Assembly: GCA_937890595.1 (NCBI GenBank) | Contig: CALADM010000003.1 | Coordinates: 21,716 to 85,715, forward strand | Reading direction: 5' to 3' | Source: CAJMNU01 sp905214855 | GTDB lineage: Bacteria; Bacillota; Clostridia; Lachnospirales; Lachnospiraceae | DNA: 64,000 bases | In this document: positions 27,463-36,803 of the stretch, piece after piece | How positions within the stretch are numbered: position 1 is the first letter of the stretch | Layout of the letters: each line of letters starts with the position of its first letter | The notes under the pieces: model-generated | What the model was told of the DNA's origin: nothing | What the model saw: only the letters and a program-made list of their open reading frames with translations | The model's database searches: none | Made by a program: the position numbers and the translations under genes

Positions 27463-27489
27463 TTAGCACTCACCACTAATGAGTGCTAA
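27463..27489. promoter_or_regulatory. CIRCE element, HrcA operator
   Basis: TTAGCACTC, nine bases, GAGTGCTAA: a perfect match to the consensus controlling-inverted-repeat of chaperone expression. It covers the transcription start region of the operon, so HrcA represses its own gene and the chaperones until heat stress titrates GroEL. Confidence 0.98.
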
Positions 27490-27516
27490 TGCCAGAGAGA
27501 AAGGATGTGTGGTTGA

Positions 27517-28551
27517 TTGGAGTTAGATGAAAGAAAAATAAAGATTCTCAAGGCCATCATCCAGAACTATTTGGAGACGGGAGAGCCAGTAGGATCGAGA
27601 ACGATATCAAAAGGATTTGATCTTCAGCTCAGTCCGGCAACAATTCGAAATGAGATGGCTGATCTGGAGGAGATGGGTTACATTGTACAGCCTCATACAT
27701 CGGCAGGTCGTATTCCTTCAGATAAAGGATATCGTTTTTACGTAGACCAGTTGATGGAAGAAAAAGAGCAGGAAGCAGAAGAACTCAAGGAATTGATGAT
27801 CAAGCGTGTGGATCGGGTAGAGCTATTGTTAAAACAGATGGCACAGATCCTTGCCAAGAATACCAATTATGCAGCGATGATCAGTGGTCCTCAGTATCAT
27901 TTGACAAAATTGAAGTTTATTCAGCTGTCAAAGGTAGATTATAATAAACTTCTTGCAGTGATCGTAGTAGAAGGCAATATTATTAAGAATACGATGATCG
28001 ATGTGCAGGATGAACTGAGTGACGAGGAACTTTTGAATCTGAACATTATGTTGAACAGCAGTCTGAATGGTTTGACGATCGAAGAGATCAATCTTCAGAT
28101 GATTACAAAATTGAAAGAGCAGGCAGGAATCCATAGTGGTGTGGTAGACAGGGTTCTGGAGAAGGTAGCAGAGTCCATTCGGGCAGATCAAGAAGATTTG
28201 CAGATTTATACAAGTGGTGCGACTAATATCTTTAAGTATCCAGAATTGAGTGATGGAGAAAATGCCAGCAAGCTGATCAGCACTTTAGAAGAAAAGAAAT
28301 TACTGAAAGATTTAGTTGCAGATGCAGCACAGTCTTCAGATAATACAGGAATTCAGGTGTATATCGGTGACGAAGCACCAGTACAGACCATGAAAGATTG
28401 CAGTATAGTGACCGCTCAATATGAGTTGGGAGGCGGTCTGCATGGAACGATTGGCATTATAGGTCCTAAAAGAATGGATTATGAGAAGGTTCTTGCAACA
28501 TTAAAGACACTGATTACGCAGTTAGACACTGCGTTCCATAAAGAAGAATAG
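27517..28551 (+). CDS. hrcA: Heat-inducible transcription repressor HrcA
   Basis: The 344-aa repressor has an N-terminal winged helix (MELDERKIKILKAIIQNYLE, then LSPATIRNEMADLEEMGYI) followed by HTSAGRIPSDKGYRFYVD and the GAF-like dimerisation domain. It binds the CIRCE site 28-54 bases upstream and needs GroEL for folding. The start is TTG 27517: an in-frame stop lies directly before it, the reading matches the family N-terminus, and AAAGGA lies about 11 bases upstream. The TTG start probably keeps repressor levels low. Confidence 0.96.
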   Translation: MELDERKIKILKAIIQNYLETGEPVGSRTISKGFDLQLSPATIRNEMADLEEMGYIVQPHTSAGRIPSDKGYRFYVDQLMEEKEQEAEELKELMIKRVDRVELLLKQMAQILAKNTNYAAMISGPQYHLTKLKFIQLSKVDYNKLLAVIVVEGNIIKNTMIDVQDELSDEELLNLNIMLNSSLNGLTIEEINLQMITKLKEQAGIHSGVVDRVLEKVAESIRADQEDLQIYTSGATNIFKYPELSDGENASKLISTLEEKKLLKDLVADAAQSSDNTGIQVYIGDEAPVQTMKDCSIVTAQYELGGGLHGTIGIIGPKRMDYEKVLATLKTLITQLDTAFHKEE

Positions 28552-28563
28552 ATAGGTGAAGAT

Positions 28564-29157
28564 ATGGAAAATAAGGAATTGAAAGAGCCAATGGAAAACG
28601 AAGAGACGATACAGGATACAGAATCCGTAACAGTGGAAGAAAATCAAGAAAACACAGAGTCTGCGAAGAATGAGGCATCTGATAAAGAAAAAAAAGGATT
28701 TTTTGGAAAGAAGAAAAAAGATCCAAAGGATGATCAGATTGAAGAATTGACAGACCGTGTCAAGAGAACAATGGCGGAATTTGATAATTACCGCAAAAGA
28801 ACCGAGAAGGAAAAAACTGCAATGTTTGAGGTTGGAGCTAAGAGTGTGGTAGAAAAGATCCTTCCGGTTGTAGACAATTTTGAAAGAGGTCTGACCATGA
28901 TCCCAGAAGAGGAAAAAGAAAGCCCATTTGTGGAAGGCATGGATAAGATTTATAAACAGCTTATTAAAAATCTGGAAGAGCTTGGAGTTAAGCCGATTGA
29001 GGCAGTTGGTCAACCATTTGACCCGAATTTCCATAATGCAGTGATGCATATTGAGGATGAATCATTCGGTGAAAATATTGTAGCAGAAGAATTCCAGAAA
29101 GGATATCTTTACAGAGACAGCGTGGTAAGACATAGTATGGTAAAGGTAGCCAATTAA
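28564..29157 (+). CDS. grpE: Nucleotide exchange factor GrpE
   Basis: A 197-aa DnaK cochaperone that drives ADP release. It has a disordered, Glu-rich N-terminal tail (about 1-45, ending in a Lys-rich KGFFGKKKKD), a long coiled coil (about 55-100, RTMAEFDNYRKRTEKEK) and the C-terminal beta domain with GVKPIEAVGQPFDPNFHNAV. It follows hrcA by 12 bases. Confidence 0.96.
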   Translation: MENKELKEPMENEETIQDTESVTVEENQENTESAKNEASDKEKKGFFGKKKKDPKDDQIEELTDRVKRTMAEFDNYRKRTEKEKTAMFEVGAKSVVEKILPVVDNFERGLTMIPEEEKESPFVEGMDKIYKQLIKNLEELGVKPIEAVGQPFDPNFHNAVMHIEDESFGENIVAEEFQKGYLYRDSVVRHSMVKVAN

Positions 29158-29199
29158 CAGAAGGAACAAATAGTTTTCATATATCAGGAGGAAAAAGAT

Positions 29200-31047
29200 A
29201 TGAGTAAGATTATTGGTATTGACTTAGGTACTACAAACTCATGTGTAGCCGTTATGGAAGGCGGCAAACCAGTTGTTATTGCAAATACAGAAGGTGTCAG
29301 AACCACTCCATCCGTAGTGGCATTTACAAAATCAGGTGAGAGACTGGTAGGTGAGCCGGCAAAACGTCAGGCAGTTACCAATGCAGACAGAACAATCTCT
29401 TCTATCAAGAGACATATGGGAAGCGATTACAAAGTAAGAATTGATGATAAAGCATATACACCACAGGAAATCTCCGCTATGATCCTTCAGAAACTGAAAG
29501 CAGACGCAGAGAGCTATCTGGGTGAAAAAGTAACAGAGGCAGTTATCACAGTTCCAGCTTACTTTAATGACGCACAGCGTCAGGCTACCAAGGATGCAGG
29601 TAAGATCGCAGGTCTTGAAGTAAAACGTATCATCAACGAGCCGACAGCAGCAGCTTTGGCATATGGTCTGGACAATGAAAAAGAGCAGAAGATCATGGTA
29701 TACGACTTAGGTGGTGGTACATTTGATGTTTCCATCATTGAGATCGGTGATGGTGTTATCGAAGTTTTAGCAACCAATGGTGATACTCGTCTTGGTGGTG
29801 ATGATTTTGATAATGCAATCACACAGTGGATGATCGATGAGTTTAAGAAGGCAGAAGGTGTAGATCTGTCTGGTGATAAGATGGCAATGCAGAGATTGAA
29901 AGAAGCTGCTGAGAAAGCGAAAAAAGAGCTGTCCACAGCAACTACTACAAATATCAACCTGCCATTTATCACAGCAACAGCAGAAGGACCAAAGCATTTG
30001 GATATGAACCTGAGCCGTGCAAAATTTGATGAATTGACACATGATCTGATTGAGAGAACTGCTATTCCAGTACAGAATGCATTAAGAGATGCAGGAATCA
30101 CAGCAGCAGAATTGAGCAAAGTCCTTCTGGTAGGTGGTTCAACACGTATGCTTTCTGCACAGGAGAAAGTAAAACAGTTGATCGGTAAAGAGCCAAGCAA
30201 ATCTCTGAACCCAGATGAGTGTGTTGCAATTGGTGCTTCTATTCAGGGTGGTAAGTTAGCTGGTGATGCAGGAGCAGGAGATATCCTTCTTCTGGATGTT
30301 ACTCCATTGTCCTTGTCTATCGAGACTATGGGAGGCGTTGCAACCAGATTGATCGAGAGAAATACAACAATCCCGACAAAGAAGAGCCAGATCTTCTCCA
30401 CAGCAGCAGATAACCAGACAGCAGTAGATATTCATGTTGTACAGGGTGAGAGACAGTTTGCTAGAGATAACAAGACACTGGGTCAGTTCCGTCTGGATGG
30501 AATCCCACCAGCAAGAAGAGGTGTTCCGCAGATTGAAGTTACATTTGATATTGATGCCAATGGTATCGTAAATGTATCTGCAAAAGATCTGGGAACAGGA
30601 AAAGAGCAGCATATTACAATCACATCAGGCTCCAACATGTCTGACTCTGATATTGAGAAAGCAGTAAAAGAGGCAGCAGAGTATGAGGCACAGGATAAGA
30701 AGAAGAAGGAAGCGATCGATGCCAGAAACGATGCAGACTCTATGGTATTCCAGACAGAGAAAGCATTGGAAGAGGTTGGCGATAAGTTAGATGCAAACGA
30801 CAAGGCAGAAGTAGAGTCTGATCTGAATGCCCTGAAGGAAGCAATCAACCGTGCTCCAGTAGATCAGATGACAGATGCACAGGTTGAAGATATTAAAGCC
30901 GGAAAAGAAAAACTGATGGCTAGTGCACAGAAGCTGTTTGCAAAGGTATACGAGCAGGCACAGAGTGCAGGAGCACAGGGAGAAGCCGGTCCGGATATGA
31001 ATGCCGGAAATGCTGGTAATGCGGCAGATGATGTAGTAGATGTATAA
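29200..31047 (+). CDS. dnaK: Hsp70 chaperone DnaK
   Basis: The 615-aa ATP-dependent chaperone starts MSKIIGIDLGTTNSC (phosphate-1 motif); YDLGGGTFDVS and VLLVGGSTRM are the other ATPase-domain signatures (domain to about 360). The substrate-binding domain (DVTPLSLSIETMGG) and a helical lid follow, ending in a Gly/Asn/Ala-rich tail with DDVVDV. AGGAGG precedes the start. Length is that of Gram-positive DnaK, which lacks a segment of about 24 residues found in E. coli. Confidence 0.98.
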   Translation: MSKIIGIDLGTTNSCVAVMEGGKPVVIANTEGVRTTPSVVAFTKSGERLVGEPAKRQAVTNADRTISSIKRHMGSDYKVRIDDKAYTPQEISAMILQKLKADAESYLGEKVTEAVITVPAYFNDAQRQATKDAGKIAGLEVKRIINEPTAAALAYGLDNEKEQKIMVYDLGGGTFDVSIIEIGDGVIEVLATNGDTRLGGDDFDNAITQWMIDEFKKAEGVDLSGDKMAMQRLKEAAEKAKKELSTATTTNINLPFITATAEGPKHLDMNLSRAKFDELTHDLIERTAIPVQNALRDAGITAAELSKVLLVGGSTRMLSAQEKVKQLIGKEPSKSLNPDECVAIGASIQGGKLAGDAGAGDILLLDVTPLSLSIETMGGVATRLIERNTTIPTKKSQIFSTAADNQTAVDIHVVQGERQFARDNKTLGQFRLDGIPPARRGVPQIEVTFDIDANGIVNVSAKDLGTGKEQHITITSGSNMSDSDIEKAVKEAAEYEAQDKKKKEAIDARNDADSMVFQTEKALEEVGDKLDANDKAEVESDLNALKEAINRAPVDQMTDAQVEDIKAGKEKLMASAQKLFAKVYEQAQSAGAQGEAGPDMNAGNAGNAADDVVDV

Positions 31048-31078
31048 TCCGCAGTGATGAAATTATAGAATCTGTTTA

Positions 31079-31120
31079 GGGGAGTGTTGTAAAATCAGGT
31101 ACTGTTTTTGCAGCACCCCC
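31079..31120 (+). terminator. Long hairpin between dnaK and dnaJ (attenuator or processing site)
   Basis: Arms 31079-31098 and 31102-31120 pair over 19 positions (one bulged A, two G-U, one mismatch) around a three-base loop GTA; only TTT follows. With so short a T run it would give partial termination or act as a stability/processing element, lowering dnaJ relative to dnaK. The rest of 31048-31276 shows no other feature. Confidence 0.55.
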
Positions 31121-31276
31121 TTTGCGGGTTCAGGCAGAATTTGCAGTAAGTGTCTAAAAATCAGAAAAAATAGTTGGTTTTAAAGAAAAACAGCTGTTTC
31201 TACACAAAATGAGCATCTGCAAACTAGGATAGATACAGATGAAGCAGAGAAAAGATGATTGAAAGGTAAGACAGAC

Positions 31277-32428
31277 ATGGCAGAGAATAAAAGGGATTAT
31301 TATGAAGTCCTGGGCGTTTCAAAGGATGCGGATGATGCTGCTTTAAAGAAAGCATATCGTGCTTTGGCAAAGAAATATCATCCAGATGCCAACCCAGGAG
31401 ATAAAGAGGCAGAAAAAAAGTTTAAAGAGGCTTCTGAGGCATATGCTGTTTTGAGTGATCCACAGAAGAGAAAACAGTATGATCAGTTTGGGCATGCAGC
31501 ATTTGATGGTGGTGCCGGTGGTGGAAGCGGATTTGGTGGATTTGGCGGCTTCGATTTTAATGGAGCAGATATGGGAGATATCTTTGGAGATATTTTTGGT
31601 GATCTGTTCGGAGGCGGCAGAGGAGGTTCCCGTTACAACAATGGTCCAATGAAGGGAGCAAGCCTGCGTACAAGTATCCGCATTACATTTGAAGAGGCTA
31701 TTTTCGGCTGTGACAAAGAGCTGGATCTCAATTTGAAGGAAGAGTGTACAAAGTGTCATGGTACAGGTGCAAAACCGGGAACTAGCCCACAGACATGTAC
31801 AAAGTGTAATGGAAAGGGCAAGATCGTATATACACAGCAGTCCTTGTTTGGACAGGTACAAAATGTCCAGACTTGTCCAGAGTGTCGTGGTACTGGTAAA
31901 GTGATCAAAGAAAAATGTCCGGATTGTTATGGAAGCGGATATGTGACAAAAAAGAAAAAAGTGCCGATCACAATTCCGGCAGGTGTTGACAATGGAACAA
32001 CACTGCGTAAGTCTGGTTTAGGAGAACCTGGAACAAATGGTGGCGAGAGAGGTGATCTGCTGATCGAGATCATCGTTTCTGCACATCCGATTTTCAAGCG
32101 TCAGGAGACCAGTATTTATTCTACTGTTCCGATCTCTTTTGCAACTGCTGCATTGGGAGGAACGATCAAAATCAAGACTGTAGATGGCGAAATGGATTAT
32201 GAAGTAAAACCGGGAACACAGACAGATACAAGAATCCGTCTGAAAGGAAAAGGAGTTCCATCCTTGAGAATGCGTTCCGTCCGTGGAGACCATTATGTGA
32301 CTTTAGTTGTTCAGGTGCCAGAGCGTATGAATGAAGAACAAAAAGAAGCACTCAGAAAATTTGATGAGGCGATGAGAGGCGTTGCACCAGACGGAGAGAA
32401 ACCAAAAAAACGAGGATTTTTTAAATAA
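31277..32428 (+). CDS. dnaJ: Hsp40 cochaperone DnaJ
   Basis: The 383-aa protein has the J domain (residues 1-70, with the HPD tripeptide in KKYHPDANPG), a Gly/Phe-rich segment, four CxxCxGxG zinc repeats (CTKCHGTG, CTKCNGKG, CPECRGTG, CPDCYGSG) and the C-terminal substrate domains. It stimulates DnaK ATPase. ATG 31277 (MAENKRDYYEVLG) with AAAGGT upstream fits the family better than the TTG at 31259. It is the last gene of the heat-shock operon and converges on the AraC gene with only eight bases between stop codons and no clear terminator. Confidence 0.97.
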   Translation: MAENKRDYYEVLGVSKDADDAALKKAYRALAKKYHPDANPGDKEAEKKFKEASEAYAVLSDPQKRKQYDQFGHAAFDGGAGGGSGFGGFGGFDFNGADMGDIFGDIFGDLFGGGRGGSRYNNGPMKGASLRTSIRITFEEAIFGCDKELDLNLKEECTKCHGTGAKPGTSPQTCTKCNGKGKIVYTQQSLFGQVQNVQTCPECRGTGKVIKEKCPDCYGSGYVTKKKKVPITIPAGVDNGTTLRKSGLGEPGTNGGERGDLLIEIIVSAHPIFKRQETSIYSTVPISFATAALGGTIKIKTVDGEMDYEVKPGTQTDTRIRLKGKGVPSLRMRSVRGDHYVTLVVQVPERMNEEQKEALRKFDEAMRGVAPDGEKPKKRGFFK

Positions 32429-32436
32429 AAATCAGA

Positions 32437-33327
32437 TTAGGTTGAAGGAATATCTGTACATTGTAAAGAATGTTGTAACAGATATTCTGTAGGAGACAGA
32501 CCAAATTCTTTCTTAAATGCTTTGTAAAAGCTAGTGTATTCAGAAAAACCATATAGACGGCATGCTTCTTTTGCGCTGCTCCCTGCGAGCAGCGCATTTT
32601 TTGATGCCTGAAGGCGTTTCTTTAAAATATACTGGTGGGCAGAGATTCCCATATTCTCTTTGAATATATGAGAAATATGGTATTTGCTTACAAAAAAGGA
32701 TGAAGCAAGACGTTCCAGAGAAAGATCTTCATTCAGATGTCTGTTGATAAAATTACATATATTGAGATAAAGGGCTTTCTCAGACACTCCAGAGGATGGA
32801 TGAAGCATTTGATAGATGGTTTGGTTTAAAAATAATAAAAGAGAGGCTGCCTGAAGGCGTGAAGAGGCAGCATTTCCAAAACCCTGACTTCTTGTACTTT
32901 CTAAAAGATCCAGAATACGAGACTGCATTTCTTGAAATGTGGCAGTATCTGTATGAAAGACAAATTGTTTGCTTTCGTTTGCCTGATCGAAGGCATAAGA
33001 AAAAGCTGGATCTTCTTGACAGAGAGTTTGATAGAATTGAGGATTGATCCAAAGGACGAAACGGCGATAGCTTTGACGGGAGGAATGAAAAATGGGATGG
33101 TGAGAAAGGGAGGGAGGAATGAGCAAAAGATCTCTTGGCTTTAAGGAATAAGAAGAACCATCGATCTGGTATGCTACATCTCCTTCCAGAAAAAAATAAA
33201 TTTCATAATTGGTATGTGAGTGTGCGGATACAGAGGTCGGGTGATGATCGTCATAATAATATAATTCGAAATCATTAGAAAACATAAATTGGCGTGAAGT
33301 AAAATGGGTTTGAAGTGATTTTTTCAT
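32437..33327 (-). CDS. AraC-family transcriptional regulator
   Basis: A 296-aa regulator with an N-terminal cupin sensor domain (about 18-110; HSHTNYEIYFFLEGDVAY is the typical effector-binding strand) and a C-terminal double helix-turn-helix (about 190-285; LSLERLASSFFVSKYHISHIFKE, then the signature KEACRLYGFSEYTSFYKAFKKEFGLSPTEY). It is divergent from uxuA with a 239-base shared region and very probably controls it in response to a uronate or related sugar. The effector is an inference from context. Confidence 0.9.
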   Translation of the reverse strand: MKKSLQTHFTSRQFMFSNDFELYYYDDHHPTSVSAHSHTNYEIYFFLEGDVAYQIDGSSYSLKPRDLLLIPPSLSHHPIFHSSRQSYRRFVLWINPQFYQTLCQEDPAFSYAFDQANESKQFVFHTDTATFQEMQSRILDLLESTRSQGFGNAASSRLQAASLLLFLNQTIYQMLHPSSGVSEKALYLNICNFINRHLNEDLSLERLASSFFVSKYHISHIFKENMGISAHQYILKKRLQASKNALLAGSSAKEACRLYGFSEYTSFYKAFKKEFGLSPTEYLLQHSLQCTDIPST

Positions 33328-33488
33328 GAGATCGCTCTCTCCTTTTGTTCAGTGGCAGATAAAGTTATTTTTGGAAATTTGGATAAGATATTGCATAACT
33401 GCTAAAATCACCATAAAAAAGTGCTGGTTTTTCAGAAGATTATACCAAAGAACCGCAACTTTTGCAATGTGTACCACAAACTTATCCA

Positions 33489-33517
33489 TTGTATTTTTTT
33501 TGAAAAATTCGTATAAT
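33489..33517 (+). promoter_or_regulatory. Promoter of uxuA
   Basis: TTGTAT (33489-33494), 17 bases, TATAAT (33512-33517); the leader of about 45 bases ends in AGGAGG. The AraC regulator presumably binds upstream in 33330-33488, which contains no perfect palindrome. Confidence 0.7.
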
Positions 33518-33566
33518 AAATACAGATGTAAAAACGAAGAAGGAAACAAAAAGGAGGACATAAAAT

Positions 33567-34616
33567 ATGAAATTATCATTCCGCTGGTACGGAGAGGATG
33601 ACAAGGTAACTTTGGAGCAGATCCGTCAGATCCCAGGTATGAAGAGCATTGTAACCGCTGTGTATGATGTTCCGGTTGGTGAAGTTTGGAGTCGTGAGAG
33701 TATTGCAAGACTGAAAAAACTGACAGAGGATGCAGGACTTGCATTTGAGGTTATTGAGAGTATTCCGGTACATGAGGATATCAAACTTGGAAAACCAACC
33801 CGTGATAAATATATTGAAAATTACTGCGAGAATATCCGCCGTGTGGCTGAGGCTGGTGTAAAGTGTATCTGTTATAACTTCATGCCAGTATTCGACTGGA
33901 CAAGAACACAGTTAGATCATGTTTTGGATGATGGTTCTACTTCACTGGTATATTATCAAGAGCAGGTAGATCAGGTAAATCCTCTGGAGAGTGAGAGCGA
34001 TCTGACACTTCCGGGATGGGATTCCAGCTATACAAGAGATGAACTGAAAAATGTTGTTGCACAGTATAATGCAATGAGTGAAGATGATCTGTGGAATAAT
34101 CTTCAGTATTTCTTGGAGAAGATCATTCCAGTTGCAGCAGAGTGCGATGTAAACATGGCGATTCATGAAGATGATCCATGCTGGAGTATTTTTGGTCTTC
34201 CAAGAATCATTACATGTGAGGAAAATCTGGATCGTTTCTTAAAATTAGTAGACGACAAGCATAATGGTATCACACTGTGTACAGGTTCTCTTGGATGTTC
34301 TGCAAAGAATGATGTGCCGAGACTGGCAGCAAAGTATGCAGCTATGGGAAGAATCCATTTTGCACACTTGAGAAATGTAGCAGTTCTGGATAATGGATTT
34401 GAGGAGAGAGCTCATCTTTCTTCCTGCGGATCTTTGGATATGTTTGAGATTGTAAAAGCACTGAGCCAGAATGGTTTTGATGGATATGTAAGACCAGATC
34501 ATGGACGTATGATCTGGGGAGAAACTGGACGTGCAGGATATGGATTATATGACCGTGCATTGGGAGCAACTTATATCAATGGTTTGTTTGAAGCTGTAGA
34601 GAAAATGAGCAAATAA
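33567..34616 (+). CDS. uxuA: Mannonate dehydratase
   Basis: Converts D-mannonate to 2-keto-3-deoxygluconate in glucuronate catabolism. The 349-aa TIM-barrel protein starts MKLSFRWYG and has the family motifs CYNFMPVFDWTRT, AIHEDDPCWSIFGLPRI, GSLGC and RPDHGRMIWGE (metal and substrate ligands). It is a single gene: uxuB, uxaC and kdg genes are not beside it. Glucuronate could come from glycosaminoglycan or plant-derived oligosaccharides, a possible link with the lyase locus at the end of the window, but there is no direct sequence link. Confidence 0.95.
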   Translation: MKLSFRWYGEDDKVTLEQIRQIPGMKSIVTAVYDVPVGEVWSRESIARLKKLTEDAGLAFEVIESIPVHEDIKLGKPTRDKYIENYCENIRRVAEAGVKCICYNFMPVFDWTRTQLDHVLDDGSTSLVYYQEQVDQVNPLESESDLTLPGWDSSYTRDELKNVVAQYNAMSEDDLWNNLQYFLEKIIPVAAECDVNMAIHEDDPCWSIFGLPRIITCEENLDRFLKLVDDKHNGITLCTGSLGCSAKNDVPRLAAKYAAMGRIHFAHLRNVAVLDNGFEERAHLSSCGSLDMFEIVKALSQNGFDGYVRPDHGRMIWGETGRAGYGLYDRALGATYINGLFEAVEKMSK

Positions 34617-34688
34617 GATTGGATAAAAAGTGTTTTGGGAAGTTTACATTGTGATTTCTTGAAACACGATCATACGAGATATCATAAT

Positions 34689-34725
34689 AGAGCAGATTAT
34701 ACTGAAAATGTATGGTCTGCTCTTT
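34689..34725 (+). terminator. Terminator after uxuA
   Basis: AGAGCAGA (34689-34696) pairs with TCTGCTCT (34716-34723), with an inner ATAC/GTAT; a short T run follows. Confidence 0.6.
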
Positions 34726-34756
34726 GTATTGGGATTTTGATATTGTTATTTCATAT

Positions 34757-34786
34757 TTGCATCATAGAATTAAAATATGTTATGAT
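34757..34786 (+). promoter_or_regulatory. Promoter for prmA-rsmE
   Basis: TTGCAT (34757-34762), 18 bases, TATGAT (34781-34786). It leaves a leader of about 195 bases before prmA. Confidence 0.5.
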
Positions 34787-34987
34787 ATCTTTTAGAATAT
34801 GGATGATATTGCATGTGTTACTTATGAAAGAAAGGCTTATAAAGTAGCAGGGAGTTCATCATTGGGATAAGATTCTGGACAGTATCCCAAAAACATGTTA
34901 TAAATAAAGCTAAAGGTTTTTTGGATGAAAACAGATGTTGTGCTATATAAAAAATAGTATACATAAAAGACAGAAAGGATTTTAGAT

Positions 34988-35944
34988 ATGAAGTGGAAAA
35001 AATTTACACTGTCCACAACAACAGAGGCAGTAGATCTGATCAGTGAACTTTGCAGTGAGATCGGAATTGAGGGAATTGAGATCGAGGATCATATCCCGTT
35101 GACAGAAAAAGAGACAAAAGGAATGTTTATTGATATCCTTCCAGATTTGGGACCGGATGATGGAAAGGCAAAAGTCAGCTTTTATCTGGAAGAGGATGCA
35201 GATGTGCAGAAGATCCTGAATGATCTGCAGGATGGATTACAGGAGCTGCGTCGTTTTACAGATCTTGGAAGCTGTGAGCTGGAGGCATCAGAGACAGAAG
35301 ATAAAGACTGGATCAATAACTGGAAGCAGTATTTTAAGCCATTTACAGTAGATGATATTTTGATAAAACCAACTTGGGAGACGATTCCTGAGGAACATAA
35401 GGAAAAACTGTTGATCCAGATCGATCCGGGAACTGCATTTGGTACAGGAATGCATGAGACAACACAGCTTTGTATCCGAGAATTAAAAAAATATGTAGCA
35501 CCAGGAGTAAAGATACTGGATGTCGGAACAGGAAGTGGAATTTTAGGTATTACAGCATTAAAGATGGGAGCAGGATATGTTATGGGAACGGATTTGGATG
35601 AAAATGCGATCACAGCAGTTGGTGAGAACATGGATTCCAATGAAATTGATGCTTCTTCTTTTGAAGTGATTCAGGGAAATATCATTGATGACAAAGAGGT
35701 ACAGGATAGGGTAGGATATGAAGAATATGATATTGTAGTTGCTAATATCCTTGCTCCAGTTATTATGATGCTCCAAAAAGAGGTTGCTGTGCATTTGAAG
35801 AAAGGCGGCATGTTTATTACATCTGGTATCATTAACCTGAAAGAAAAGGATGTATTAGATGCTTTTGCTTTAAATGATGCATTTGAGATCGTAGAAGTGA
35901 ACCATCAAGGCGAATGGGTCAATGTTACAGCAAGAAAGCGTTAG
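34988..35944 (+). CDS. prmA: Ribosomal protein L11 methyltransferase
   Basis: The 318-aa enzyme trimethylates L11 using S-adenosylmethionine. It has an N-terminal substrate-recognition domain (about 1-95) and a Rossmann methyltransferase domain with motif I KILDVGTGSGILGI (about 174-187), preceded by PGTAFGTGMHETTQLC, a strong PrmA signature, and the NPPF-equivalent VVANILAPVI. It is followed by rsmE after 15 bases, the usual Firmicutes pair. Confidence 0.96.
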   Translation: MKWKKFTLSTTTEAVDLISELCSEIGIEGIEIEDHIPLTEKETKGMFIDILPDLGPDDGKAKVSFYLEEDADVQKILNDLQDGLQELRRFTDLGSCELEASETEDKDWINNWKQYFKPFTVDDILIKPTWETIPEEHKEKLLIQIDPGTAFGTGMHETTQLCIRELKKYVAPGVKILDVGTGSGILGITALKMGAGYVMGTDLDENAITAVGENMDSNEIDASSFEVIQGNIIDDKEVQDRVGYEEYDIVVANILAPVIMMLQKEVAVHLKKGGMFITSGIINLKEKDVLDAFALNDAFEIVEVNHQGEWVNVTARKR

Positions 35945-35959
35945 AAGAGAGGAAATTTT

Positions 35960-36718
35960 ATGTACCGTTTTTTTGTACAGCCTGAACAGATCCATGGAAA
36001 AACCGTAAAGATCCAAGGCAGTGAAGTCAATCATATCAAAAATGTCCTCCGTATGAAATCGGGAGAGCAGATCCGCATCAGTGATGGAAAGAGTATGGAC
36101 TATTTATGTGAGATTGAAACCTTAGAAGAGGATGCCGTATATGCTGCTATTGTGGAAGAGGGGGAGGGCGATACAGAGCTTCCAGTCAAGATCATATTGT
36201 ATCAAGGACTTCCAAAGGGAGAAAAATTAGAATGGATCATTCAGAAATCTGTGGAACTGGGAGTATATAAAATCCATCCTGTTGCCATGAAATTTTCTGT
36301 TGCGAAGGTAGAACCCAAGAAAGAAGAATCCAAAAAGAAGAGATGGAATGCGATCGCAAAAAGTGCAGCAGAGCAGTCAAAACGTCTGATCGTACCAGAG
36401 GTTGGAGAGGTTCTTTCTTATAAAGAATGCTTAAAAGAATGGGAGAACTTAGATCTGGTTCTAGTTCCATATGAGTCAGCGAAAGGAATGGAAACCATTC
36501 AAAAGACGTTAGAAACTGTAAAAAATGGAATGAAGATTGGAATTTTGATTGGACCTGAAGGTGGGATCTCTGAGCAGGAAATTGAGGAGGCAAAGGCATC
36601 TGGAGCTAAAATTGTCAGCCTTGGGAAAAGGATTTTGCGCACAGAGACAGCGGCTCTTGCTATGTTGTCGATTTTGATGTATCATATTGAGATTGAGACA
36701 GAGAAAACAAATGGGTGA
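35960..36718 (+). CDS. rsmE: 16S rRNA (uracil-1498-N3)-methyltransferase
   Basis: A 252-aa SPOUT-class enzyme: N-terminal PUA-like domain (HIKNVLRMKSGEQIRISDG) and a C-terminal trefoil-knot domain with ILIGPEGGISEQEIEEA and LGKRILRTETAALAMLSIL, which bind S-adenosylmethionine. It is cotranscribed with prmA and modifies the ribosomal decoding region. Confidence 0.96.
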   Translation: MYRFFVQPEQIHGKTVKIQGSEVNHIKNVLRMKSGEQIRISDGKSMDYLCEIETLEEDAVYAAIVEEGEGDTELPVKIILYQGLPKGEKLEWIIQKSVELGVYKIHPVAMKFSVAKVEPKKEESKKKRWNAIAKSAAEQSKRLIVPEVGEVLSYKECLKEWENLDLVLVPYESAKGMETIQKTLETVKNGMKIGILIGPEGGISEQEIEEAKASGAKIVSLGKRILRTETAALAMLSILMYHIEIETEKTNG

Positions 36719-36803
36719 AAAAGAGGAAAGAGTGATTGAAGTCTGACAAGCATAATGGAAGAATGCAGAGGTGTATTTGGAGAGAGAAAGGAGAGGAGAA
36801 AAA

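Larger units (their letters stand above)
34617..34987. other. Intergenic region between uxuA and prmA
   Basis: This 371-base stretch holds the uxuA terminator (34689-34725), a promoter (34757-34786) and, about 100 bases before prmA, a small hairpin GGGATA/TATCCC (34864-34888) without T tract. A 70-codon frame at 34635-34847 crosses both terminator and promoter and is not believed. Confidence 0.6.

Noticed and set aside
34635..34847. 70-codon frame after uxuA
   Set aside because: It crosses a terminator hairpin and a good promoter and has no ribosome binding site.
34864..34888. GGGATA/TATCCC hairpin before prmA as riboswitch
   Set aside because: It is a single short stem without any conserved riboswitch core or terminator.
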